Shown: in pieces, positions 1 through 4,858 of the stretch
Position numbering within the stretch: position 1 is the stretch's first letter
Layout of the letters: every line of letters starts with the position of its first letter
Source of the DNA: an uncultured Eubacteriales bacterium
Lineage (GTDB): Bacteria > Bacillota > Clostridia > Christensenellales > CAG-314
DNA: 5,138 nucleotides
Direction: 5' to 3'
Assembly (NCBI GenBank): GCA_900546875.1
Contig: URET01000063.1
Span: forward strand, 1 to 5,138
Notes under the pieces: generated by a model
What the model saw: the letters and a program-made list of their open reading frames with translations, nothing else
Database searches by the model: none
What the model was told of the DNA's origin: nothing
Made by a program: the position numbers and the translations under genes

Positions 1-32
1 GTATAAGTGTGTACTGCAAAGGAGCTGATTTT

Positions 33-284
33 ATGTCAATACTGCAGGAGCTATGGCATGGAAATATAAATCCGAGTGAGGAAAGAGATTTATCTGATGA
101 GGAAAAGAAATTAGTTGAACTGATGGCAAGGCATCAAGAGTATCTGACATCAACACTTAAAGATAAAGAACTTGATGCGTTTAAGAAATATGTTGAATGT
201 TGTGAAGAATACACTTTCCTGGTTGAATGCCAAGCGTTTGAAATTGGATTTAAGTTGGCGGTTAGGTTATTAACCGAATTATAA
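33..284 (+). CDS. DUF6809-like small protein, function unknown
   Basis: An 83-residue acidic, helical, soluble protein with no signal peptide or membrane segment. It opens MSILQELWHGNINPSE and ends in a helix containing FEIGFKLAVRLL. That pattern (an N-terminal LQELxxGNINPSE, a Glu/Lys-rich middle and a C-terminal GFKLAVRLL-type helix) matches my memory of DUF6809, a small family common near mobile elements in Clostridia; no function is known to me. The ATG at 33 is chosen over an in-frame GTG at 9 because AAAGGAG lies at 18-24, 8 bases before it, while the GTG has no site. A strong terminator follows 26 bp after the stop, so this is the last gene of a unit entering from the left. Whether it belongs to the mobilizable element or flanks it cannot be seen here. 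Confidence 0.8.
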   Translation: MSILQELWHGNINPSEERDLSDEEKKLVELMARHQEYLTSTLKDKELDAFKKYVECCEEYTFLVECQAFEIGFKLAVRLLTEL

Positions 285-310
285 ATTGAATTAAATACTA
301 CTTGCATATG

Positions 311-348
311 AATAGCAGTTTCTCGTAACTGAGAAACTGCTATTTTTT
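311..348 (+). terminator. Strong intrinsic terminator after the DUF6809-like gene
   Basis: A perfect 14-bp inverted repeat (AATAGCAGTTTCTC at 311-324, complement at 331-344) with a 6-base loop GTAACT runs into six T residues at 343-348. This is a textbook rho-independent terminator for the upstream gene and separates it from the mobilization module downstream. Confidence 0.92.
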
Positions 349-388
349 GTTTCAAAAAGTATTGTGCAAAACGCCGAAAATAAAAAAG

Positions 389-409
389 ATGTATCTTTGG
401 AAGATACAT
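389..409. repeat. Inverted repeat, 9-bp arms
   Basis: ATGTATCTT (389-397) pairs perfectly with AAGATACAT (401-409) across a 3-base TGG. There is no T-run after it, so it is not a typical terminator. Its core TGTATCTT/AAGATACA reappears in slightly changed form at 531-549, which suggests a duplicated protein binding site. Confidence 0.7.
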
Positions 410-457
410 AATTAATGGATAAAAAGTGTTGGTTTGTGTCAATGAGGTTTTATGAGT

Positions 458-495
458 TGTAGTGGATAAATCAGTAAATTGATTTATCCACTACA
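458..495. repeat. Large 16-bp-arm inverted repeat
   Basis: TGTAGTGGATAAATCA (458-473) is perfectly complementary to TGATTTATCCACTACA (480-495), with the 6-base centre GTAAAT. No T-run follows. It is the longest perfect palindrome in the window and sits between the two TGTATCTT hairpins. A dimeric-protein operator, a replication or transfer-related cruciform, or an element-end structure are all possible; nothing in the sequence decides between them. Confidence 0.75.
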
Positions 496-504
496 TATTG
501 TTTG

Positions 505-529
505 TGCAGGTTGATGAGTAAGACCTGCA
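505..529. repeat. Inverted repeat, 7-bp arms
   Basis: TGCAGGT (505-511) pairs with ACCTGCA (523-529) over an 11-base loop. It begins 9 bases after the large palindrome and ends 1 base before the next hairpin, forming a compact cluster. Confidence 0.5.
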
Positions 530-530
530 A

Positions 531-549
531 TGTATCTTCTGAAGATGCA
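531..549. repeat. Near-perfect palindrome, second TGTATCTT copy
   Basis: TGTATCTTC (531-539) pairs with GAAGATGCA (541-549) around a single central base, with one T-G wobble. It closely matches the inverted repeat at 389-409, which differs in its spacer and one arm base. Confidence 0.6.
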
Positions 550-584
550 CGCAACAATAAAAAATCTGTTATCTTTTTTGTGAT

Positions 585-632
585 AAAAAAATTTGGCTCA
601 AAAGAGCAAAAAAGTGCGCAAGGATAAGCGAG
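585..632. repeat. Direct repeat copy A (partner 769-816)
   Basis: Aligns without gaps to 769-816 at an offset of 184 bp, with 40 of 48 positions identical by my count. It contains TTTGGCTCAAAAG, then AAAAAAGTG, then a GGATAAGCGAG stretch. In this copy GCTC and GAGC also form a 4-bp hairpin around AAAA at 596-607. Confidence 0.65.
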
Positions 633-647
633 TGGATTATTCTTTTA

Positions 648-659
648 TTGGCTCAAAGG
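648..659. repeat. Short third copy of the TTGGCTCAAA motif
   Basis: TTGGCTCAAAGG here matches the first part of both 48-bp repeats. A weaker fourth relative, CTCAAAGGTTAAAA, lies at 1222-1235. The spacing between copies is irregular. Confidence 0.45.
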
Positions 660-768
660 TATTTGTTTAACGGCTAAATATATGGAGGCGTATGTAAATA
701 TTTTGTAAATAAAATTGAAACACCCTCATTTTTTGCCGTTTTCGCGGCTATATAGTGAAGGGGTTTTT

Positions 769-816
769 AAAAAAGTTTGGCTCAAAAGGTTAAAAAAGTG
801 TGCGAGGGTAAGTGAG
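769..816. repeat. Direct repeat copy B, leader of the winged-helix gene
   Basis: Second copy of the 48-bp repeat at 585-632. It runs directly into the ribosome binding site (AGGAGG at 815-820) of the 828 gene, so copy B is transcribed leader or overlaps its control region. Copy A may be a decayed duplicate of this leader or a second binding site. Confidence 0.65.
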
Positions 817-827
817 GAGGTGAATTT

Positions 828-1109
828 ATGAATAAGCAAAAAGGCAATTTCTTTCTTCTGCCTAATAAAATTTTTGATGAAGGCTTAACTCCTATGGAGT
901 TTGTGGTATACAGCTTTCTGACAAGCAAAGGTGATGCTAAAGGAAAGAGCTATTATTCCGTTCCGAATATTGCAAAGTACTGCGGTATGTGTGAGAACTC
1001 CTGCCGTAAAGCAATCAGAGGACTTACTGAAAAAGGCTATGTTGATGTTTCGGAAAGATATTTTGCGAATTCAAGACAAAGCAATCTGTATACGGTACAC
1101 AAAATATGA
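828..1109 (+). CDS. Small winged-helix (HTH_36-like) DNA-binding protein
   Basis: A 93-residue basic protein resembling the winged-helix domain found in small clostridial element proteins and in N-termini of plasmid replication initiators (HTH_36 type). Residues 8-16 read FFLLPNKIF, 20-33 form a helix (LTPMEFVVYSFL), 45-66 are the helix-turn-helix (VPNIAKYCGM through RKAIRGL), and 67-90 the wing, ending SNLYTV. The start is supported by AGGAGG at 815-820, 7 bases upstream. It probably binds DNA as a regulator or as an initiator or accessory for the mobile element; the repeats upstream are candidate targets. The recognition region has three cysteines (C52, C55, C59). The +1 frame stays open past the stop to 1146, so a small 3' frameshift is possible. 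Confidence 0.75.
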   Translation: MNKQKGNFFLLPNKIFDEGLTPMEFVVYSFLTSKGDAKGKSYYSVPNIAKYCGMCENSCRKAIRGLTEKGYVDVSERYFANSRQSNLYTVHKI

Positions 1110-1248
1110 ACCACCGCCGGTTCAGCAAACGGTGACAAACAATTAAAAGCCTTTTGAGTAAAAAACAAAAGTAATCGGGCTGATTATAAAAACACGAATT
1201 TGAGCCGTTTATGGCGGTATTCTCAAAGGTTAAAACAATTAGAATAAA

Positions 1249-1351
1249 GGTGCTTTGCACCGCACTACATCAGTCAGCAACGCTGACTGTTAGGCGAGTT
1301 TCGTCTTTGTATTACGCCACGGCGCAAAACAAAGACAAGCGGGAGACCCGC
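1249..1351. other. oriT: Candidate origin of transfer (oriT)
   Basis: Four hairpins lie within 103 bp: GGTGC/GCACC (1249-1261), CAGTCAGC/GCTGACTG (1271-1289), GTCTTTGT/ACAAAGAC (1303-1336, enclosing a smaller CGCC/GGCG pair), and GCGGG/CCCGC (1339-1351). Arrays of inverted repeats directly upstream of mobC and a relaxase gene are the usual place and form of oriT in MOBP-type systems. The call rests on position and structure; no nic sequence is recognised with certainty, and part of the structure could instead serve as an mRNA leader for mobC. Confidence 0.55.
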
Positions 1352-1369
1352 ACCCCAAATTTTGAAATC

Positions 1370-1375
1370 AGGAGG
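1370..1375 (+). promoter_or_regulatory. Ribosome binding site that fixes the mobC start at an ATA
   Basis: A full AGGAGG lies 9 bases before the ATA at 1385-1387 and 54 bases before the first in-frame ATG at 1430. The mobC frame is closed upstream by TAA at 1376-1378. This site therefore points to 1385, where the codon is ATA rather than ATG. Confidence 0.75.
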
Positions 1376-1384
1376 TAAAAAATC

Positions 1385-1693
1385 ATAAGTAATAACAGAA
1401 CAGAAATTTTAAATTTCAGGGTAACAAAAATGGAAAAAGAATTGATAGAGATGTATGCAAGCACTAAATATAAAAGCGTAGCTCCCTATCTTCGTGACTG
1501 TGCTTTACATAAAGAAATCAAAATCATTCGAGGCATTGAAGGCGTTGAATATGAGTTAAGACGAATAGGAAACAATCTTAATCAGCTGACAAGAGCAGTC
1601 AATTCAGGAATGTGTAACGCTGTTGATTTAAAAGAAATGCGTCAGGAGGTGGCAAAAGTATGGCAATTATTAAGTTCACTTCAGGGAAAATAA
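1385..1693 (+). CDS. mobC: MobC-type relaxosome accessory protein with ATA in place of its start codon
   Basis: MobC proteins bind oriT as ribbon-helix-helix dimers and help the relaxase melt and nick DNA. From 1385 the frame gives 102 codons: xSNNRTEILNFRVTKMEKEL supplies the polar N-terminus and the NFRVT beta-strand, then YKSVAPYLRDCAL the helices, and RIGNNLNQLTRAVNSG the conserved C-terminal MobC signature. The family-like sequence extends 15 codons ahead of the first ATG (1430), and AGGAGG at 1370-1375 is spaced for 1385, so the original start was very probably ATG at 1385, now ATA by one G-to-A change. A shorter 87-residue product from 1430 (weak AGGG at 1418-1421) would lack the DNA-contacting strand. 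The 3' end overlaps the relaxase gene by 34 bases. Either translation begins inefficiently at ATA or the gene is crippled. Confidence 0.75.
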   Translation: MSNNRTEILNFRVTKMEKELIEMYASTKYKSVAPYLRDCALHKEIKIIRGIEGVEYELRRIGNNLNQLTRAVNSGMCNAVDLKEMRQEVAKVWQLLSSLQGK

Positions 1694-2637
1694 ATCCGAG
1701 AACTGTCATCAATTATGTGTGCAACAAAGAAAAAACCACTGATAAACTTATCAGCGGTAAAGACTGTATGCCTGAAAGCTGCGAGTATGAATTCGCAGAA
1801 GTTAAGAAAGCGTTCGGAAAAACTGACGGCAGAACTTACTACCATATGATACAATCCTTCTCTCCTGATGACAGAATAACACCTGAGCAGGCACACGAGG
1901 TCGGAATGCAAATGGCAGAATTGTTTGAAGGTTATCAGGTGCTTGTAGTTACTCACACCAACAAAGCTCACATTCATAATCATCTTGTAATCAACAGTGT
2001 GAACTTTGAAAACGGAAAGAAGCTGACTATTTCTAATCAGAAACTTGAAGAAATTAAAAATTATTCGAACAGTATTTGCTTACAAAACGGCTGGGATGTT
2101 ACAGAGGCAAAGACAAGAAGAAACAGAAATCCGAAATGGAAACAGATAATTATTGAAGATGCTCTTACTGCTATGGCTGAAAGTTACAGTATGGATGAGT
2201 ACATATCAAAATTAAAAGAGCTTGGTATTTATGTTTCATACAATCCCGACTACAAGTATATGACTTACAGCGATGCAGAAGGACACAAATGCAGAGACGC
2301 AAAACTGTTTGATGAGAGGTTGCTGAAGAAAAATCTTGAACTTTATTTTGACTTAGGCGGAGCGGAAACTTTAATCGGAGATACAATTCTCGATTACGAA
2401 ACGCCAAAGTCAGGCAACTGTACTGACGGACTTATGAACTTGATTACAAATTTCATCGACACGATACAGGCTGACGAAGAAGAATATGATGACACTTATT
2501 ACATTCACGACAGGAAAAAGCTTGAGAAAATCGTTGAAAAAATGAGAGCAAGAGGTTCTAAAATTACACTAGCAAAACTTATAAAGATACTTGATTCAAA
2601 AACCGAACAGGAAGAAACTTATTATTTCGGTTGGTAA
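1660..2637 (+). CDS. MOBP-type relaxase (mobilization nuclease)
   Basis: A relaxase nicks one strand at oriT, stays covalently bound to the 5' end through a tyrosine and leads the strand into a recipient. The 325-residue protein shows the relaxase/mobilization nuclease fold at its N-terminus: MAIIKFTSGK, the likely catalytic Tyr19 (in TVINYVCNKEKT), YYHMIQSF at 60-67, TPEQAHEVG at 74-82, and the metal-binding triad H104, H106, H108 in HIHNHLVIN. Residues from about 170 are a charged helical tail without a recognisable primase or helicase domain. The protein is shorter than many firmicute MOBP relaxases but ends naturally. AGGAGG at 1644-1649 lies 10 bases before the ATG, inside mobC, so the two are probably translationally coupled. 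No coupling protein or type IV secretion gene is present, so a helper conjugative element would be needed. Confidence 0.92.
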   Translation: MAIIKFTSGKINPRTVINYVCNKEKTTDKLISGKDCMPESCEYEFAEVKKAFGKTDGRTYYHMIQSFSPDDRITPEQAHEVGMQMAELFEGYQVLVVTHTNKAHIHNHLVINSVNFENGKKLTISNQKLEEIKNYSNSICLQNGWDVTEAKTRRNRNPKWKQIIIEDALTAMAESYSMDEYISKLKELGIYVSYNPDYKYMTYSDAEGHKCRDAKLFDERLLKKNLELYFDLGGAETLIGDTILDYETPKSGNCTDGLMNLITNFIDTIQADEEEYDDTYYIHDRKKLEKIVEKMRARGSKITLAKLIKILDSKTEQEETYYFGW

Positions 2638-2653
2638 TTTAGGAGGTTTACAT

Positions 2654-2875
2654 ATGAACACAGACAAAATGATAGAAACAGGATGCATTCCGTTAAATGA
2701 AAACGGCTCATTTGTTTACGGTTACAAAGACAGAAATATAAACTACTGTGTGGTCAGCCGTTACAAAAATATCGGAAGTATAGGAAACTGTCTTGCACAT
2801 ATTATGAAAGATGACTTGTCAAATATTGCTCAAAAGTCAGAGGAAAGTTTATCACCTTTGGATATGGATAAGTAA
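2654..2875 (+). CDS. Unknown 73-residue protein between relaxase and recombinase
   Basis: I do not recognise this family. The ATG at 2654 is preceded by AGGAGG at 2641-2646 with 7 bases of spacing; an upstream in-frame ATG at 2591 lies within the relaxase gene and has no such site. The product is soluble, with a core (about residues 18-52) reading FVYGYKDRNINYCVVSR and then SIGNCLAHIMKDDL, followed by a polar tail. It starts 16 bp after the relaxase stop and 42 bp before the recombinase fragment, so it is co-oriented and likely co-transcribed with both. That position would suit a recombination directionality factor or transfer accessory, but no motif supports either. Confidence 0.65.
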   Translation: MNTDKMIETGCIPLNENGSFVYGYKDRNINYCVVSRYKNIGSIGNCLAHIMKDDLSNIAQKSEESLSPLDMDK

Positions 2876-2917
2876 ATGAGATAAGAGTATTGTGTTGTGC
2901 TGAAAGGAAGTGTAATT

Positions 2918-3115
2918 ATGATTGAAAAAGAAAAGGAATACAGAGCGGCTCTATACTGTCGCCTGTCTTCTGATGATGCTTATCTCGGTGAGAGCGGAAG
3001 TATAAAAACACAGAGAGCTTTACTGACGCAATACTGTAAAGAAAACAACATTCCTGTATATGATGTTTACACTGATGATGGTTTCAGCGGTACAAATTTT
3101 GCTGGGGTTAGATAG
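2918..3115 (+). pseudogene. Large serine recombinase, only the first 61 codons remain
   Basis: The start (ATG 2918, with AAAGGAAG at 2903-2910) and N-terminus of a TnpX/TndX-like serine recombinase: YRAALYCRLSSDD carries the nucleophile Ser17, then GESGSIKTQRALL, and DDGFSGTNF at 53-61. Related proteins normally continue with an acidic residue and RP, then several hundred residues with the recombinase domain and zinc ribbon. Here the family sequence stops after Phe61 (3098-3100), followed by AGVR and a stop at 3113-3115. The sequence beyond belongs to a different, oppositely oriented element. The fragment keeps the serine but lacks the catalytic arginines of the helix E region and all DNA-binding parts, so it cannot recombine. 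This was presumably the integrase of the left element. Confidence 0.9.
3101..3112. other. Junction between the broken recombinase and the second element
   Basis: Family-like sequence of the left recombinase ends at TTT (3098-3100), while the right element's recombinase stop (TTA on this strand, 3108-3110) comes 8 bases later. The bases between read GCTGGGG. If the native gene continued with GAx for Asp/Glu, the G at 3101 could belong to either side. TnpX-type enzymes exchange at a GA dinucleotide; GA at 3111-3112 is present, but placing the crossover there would require the host gene to encode AGV after Phe61, unlike its family. The exact crossover is unresolved. Confidence 0.6.
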
Positions 3116-4781
3116 CGATACTTTTTACATCTACCATGTTGCGGCGGTCATGGTTGACAACTTGCGTCGGCTCCTGCTCGGTATCAACCTGTCCGACAAA
3201 GCTATAATGGATTTCGATTTTCCGGGTGTTGGTTTCCCGGTCTAATTCATGTATCAAAATACGGTCGATAAACTCATGGACGTTTTCATAGGTCAATTCC
3301 TGTATGTCGCTGTATTTCCCGACAATCTGAATAAACCTTGATATATCCCTTTTTCGCTCGGTAACGGTTGCGATCTGCTGTTGTAACTCGTCTATCCTTG
3401 CGGCAAGGGATTTCTTTTCGTCCTCATAGCCGGAAGTTAGAAACACAAACCGTTCATCTGTCAGTCTGCCTAATGCGTTGTCCTCATACAGCTTGCGGAA
3501 AAGCGTGTCAAGTTCGGTCATACGCGCCTGTGCTTTGAAAAGTTCCTTTTGCTGCTGCGCTAATGCCTTTCTCGCTTCCATGTCGCCGTACTCGGTAGCT
3601 TTACAGATAAAGTCCTGTTCGTGTTCCTTAACATACCGCAAAACCCGCCGCATATCTTCCAGCACTAAATCAAGAAGTACGTTTTTGCGGATATAATGAG
3701 AGGTACACTCGCTGCCTGTCCTTGCCCTGTTGCGCCATGCGCCGCAAGAATAGGAAAACTTGCGCGGCTCGATATTTACGCCCTGTTGGTAATACATCTT
3801 ATGTCTGCAACCAGCGCAAAACAGCAAGCCGGAAAAAATATCAATCTCCGCTGCTTTTGTCGGGCGGTGGCGGGTAGCAATCCGCTTTTGCGCAAGTTCA
3901 AAGGTTTCCTCGTCAACAAGCGGCTCATGGGTGTTTGGGAAGAAATAGCGTTGTTCTTCTTCGTTCTTCCGGGTCTTTTTCGACTTGTAGGATACCTTGT
4001 GAGTTTTCGCGGTTATGGTATGCCCTAAATATTCCTGCCTTGCTAATATGTCATAGAGCGTTTTGTCCGGCCAAGTATAGGGGGCGATCATTGCCCGCTG
4101 ATACCGCGCCTGTCCTGTACGCTGATAGCGCAACGCTCCAATCGTCAAGACTTTGTTTTCCGCAAGCCATTTTTGGATTTCGCACATACGCACGCCGCTA
4201 ACAAACATAGCGAAAACCTGTTTGACAATCGGCGCGGTTTCCGGGTCGGGTATAAGGTGGTGGCGGTTGTTCGGGTCTGGGATATAGCCGTATGGATATT
4301 CCCCGTTGACGCGCTCGCCTTTTTGCGCCTGTGCCTGTTTAACTGCGCGGATTTTCTTGCTTGTGTCGCGGGCGTAAAACTCGTTAAACCAGTTCCGCAA
4401 GGGGGTAAACTCGTTATCCTCCCGCGCTGTGTCAACTCCGTCGTTGATCGCGATATAGCGTACTCCGTTTTCGGGAAATACAATCTCTATGAGTTCGCCC
4501 GTTTTCAGATAGTTTCTGCCAAGACGGGAAAGGTCTTTGGTAATGACCGTCGCCACTCGTCCGGCTTCCACTTCCTGCAACATCGCTTGCAGCCCCTCGC
4601 GCTCAAAACTCACGCCGGAAAATCCGTCGTCCACAAAAAACTTTGTGTTCAAAAAATGGTGTTCGTCCGCATAGCGTTGAAGTATCATTTTTTGGTGCTG
4701 TATGCTTCCGCTTTCTCCGGCTTGCATATCCTCTTGACTTAAACGGCAGTAAAGGGCGGTGATTTTATTCGACTGTAACAT
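3108..4781 (-). CDS. Large serine recombinase, TnpX/TndX type
   Basis: A complete 557-residue site-specific recombinase that would excise and integrate the right element through a serine-linked intermediate. The resolvase domain carries Ser15 in YCRLSQED, DDGFSG at 51-56 and KDLSRLGRN at 82-90 (catalytic arginines). The recombinase domain spans about 160-270 (YPYGYIPD onward), a zinc ribbon has C322, C325, C346 and C359, a coiled coil runs about 395-480, and a DUF4368-like C-terminus follows (ENVHEFIDRILIHELD). Length and order match TnpX/TndX relatives. The ATG at 4781 is preferred over one 17 codons upstream because AAAGGAGG (4786-4793 on the reverse strand) lies 4 bases before it. Downstream it ends at the junction with the broken recombinase; upstream lie a promoter-like palindrome and the tnpW-like gene. 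No frameshift or missing key residue is seen. Confidence 0.95.
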   Translation of the reverse strand: MLQSNKITALYCRLSQEDMQAGESGSIQHQKMILQRYADEHHFLNTKFFVDDGFSGVSFEREGLQAMLQEVEAGRVATVITKDLSRLGRNYLKTGELIEIVFPENGVRYIAINDGVDTAREDNEFTPLRNWFNEFYARDTSKKIRAVKQAQAQKGERVNGEYPYGYIPDPNNRHHLIPDPETAPIVKQVFAMFVSGVRMCEIQKWLAENKVLTIGALRYQRTGQARYQRAMIAPYTWPDKTLYDILARQEYLGHTITAKTHKVSYKSKKTRKNEEEQRYFFPNTHEPLVDEETFELAQKRIATRHRPTKAAEIDIFSGLLFCAGCRHKMYYQQGVNIEPRKFSYSCGAWRNRARTGSECTSHYIRKNVLLDLVLEDMRRVLRYVKEHEQDFICKATEYGDMEARKALAQQQKELFKAQARMTELDTLFRKLYEDNALGRLTDERFVFLTSGYEDEKKSLAARIDELQQQIATVTERKRDISRFIQIVGKYSDIQELTYENVHEFIDRILIHELDRETNTRKIEIHYSFVGQVDTEQEPTQVVNHDRRNMVDVKSIAI

Positions 4782-4811
4782 TAGTCCTCCTTTCCGACAG
4801 CCGAATAAACA

Positions 4812-4838
4812 GGTATAATGTGTTGCTATCATTATACC
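4812..4838 (-). promoter_or_regulatory. Promoter -10 and overlapping operator-like palindrome for the recombinase
   Basis: GGTATAATG (4812-4820) and CATTATACC (4830-4838) form a perfect 9-bp inverted repeat around a 9-base centre. On the reverse strand the 4831-4836 arm is an exact TATAAT about 50 bases before the recombinase start; the other arm gives TATAAT on the forward strand. At 17-bp spacing the reverse-strand -35 would be GTGCAT, which is poor. A repressor or the recombinase itself binding the palindrome would block the promoter; this is inference. The palindrome could also be a chance pairing of two -10 boxes. Confidence 0.5.
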
Positions 4839-4858
4839 ATATCCCGCCGCCTAATGCA

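Larger units (their letters stand above)
349..827. other. 479-bp gene-free region rich in inverted and direct repeats
   Basis: I find no convincing coding sequence on either strand. The stretch holds inverted repeats at 389-409, 458-495, 505-529 and 531-549, two copies of a 48-bp direct repeat (585-632 and 769-816), and a short TTGGCTCAAAGG copy at 648-659. A small GCCG/CGGC hairpin sits at 735-748. It lies directly upstream of a small winged-helix DNA-binding protein, so regulatory or replication-type protein binding sites are plausible. No good -35/-10 pair could be assigned for the 828 gene. The left end of the element may also lie here, but I cannot identify it. Confidence 0.6.
1110..1384. 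other. Non-coding region between the winged-helix gene and mobC
   Basis: No gene is supported here. Weak competing hairpins directly follow the 828 gene (GAACC 1108-1112 with GGTTC 1119-1123, or CACCG 1112-1116 with CGGTG 1130-1134) but no T-run follows, so I do not call a terminator. From 1249 the region becomes dense in short perfect hairpins (see the oriT candidate), then carries the mobC ribosome binding site. Confidence 0.6.
349..3100 (+). mobile_element. Integrative mobilizable element, truncated at its recombinase
   Basis: The set of winged-helix protein, oriT-like hairpins, mobC, relaxase, small unknown gene and serine recombinase start, all on one strand and AT-rich, is the content of a small mobilizable element of the Tn4451-like type. 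The left limit given is only the start of the gene-free region after the terminator; the true end is not identified and could lie further left. The right side is cut at about 3100 by another element. Confidence 0.6.

Noticed and set aside
134..442. Reverse-strand 102-codon frame at the left
   Set aside because: It runs antisense through the DUF6809-like gene and through the terminator hairpin, with no ribosome binding site or recognisable sequence.
389..816. Repeat cluster as a CRISPR array
   Set aside because: The repeats differ from each other in sequence and length, spacing is irregular and no cas gene is present.
1151..1171. CTTTTG/CAAAAG stem as a terminator after the winged-helix gene
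   Set aside because: The 6-bp stem is AT-rich and weak, with no T-run after it.
3111..3112. GA dinucleotide as the exact integration crossover
   Set aside because: GA fits TnpX-type chemistry, but the host reading frame already departs from its family at 3101-3103, so the crossover is probably earlier. The dinucleotide is too common to assign.
3060..3245. Forward frame crossing the junction as a fusion gene
   Set aside because: It is out of frame with the broken recombinase, has no ribosome binding site and consists of antisense sequence of the right recombinase.
3478..4742. Several forward-strand and reverse-strand open frames of 70-190 codons overlapping the right recombinase
   Set aside because: They lie opposite or out of frame with a complete, motif-bearing recombinase in GC-richer DNA, lack ribosome binding sites and show no family resemblance.
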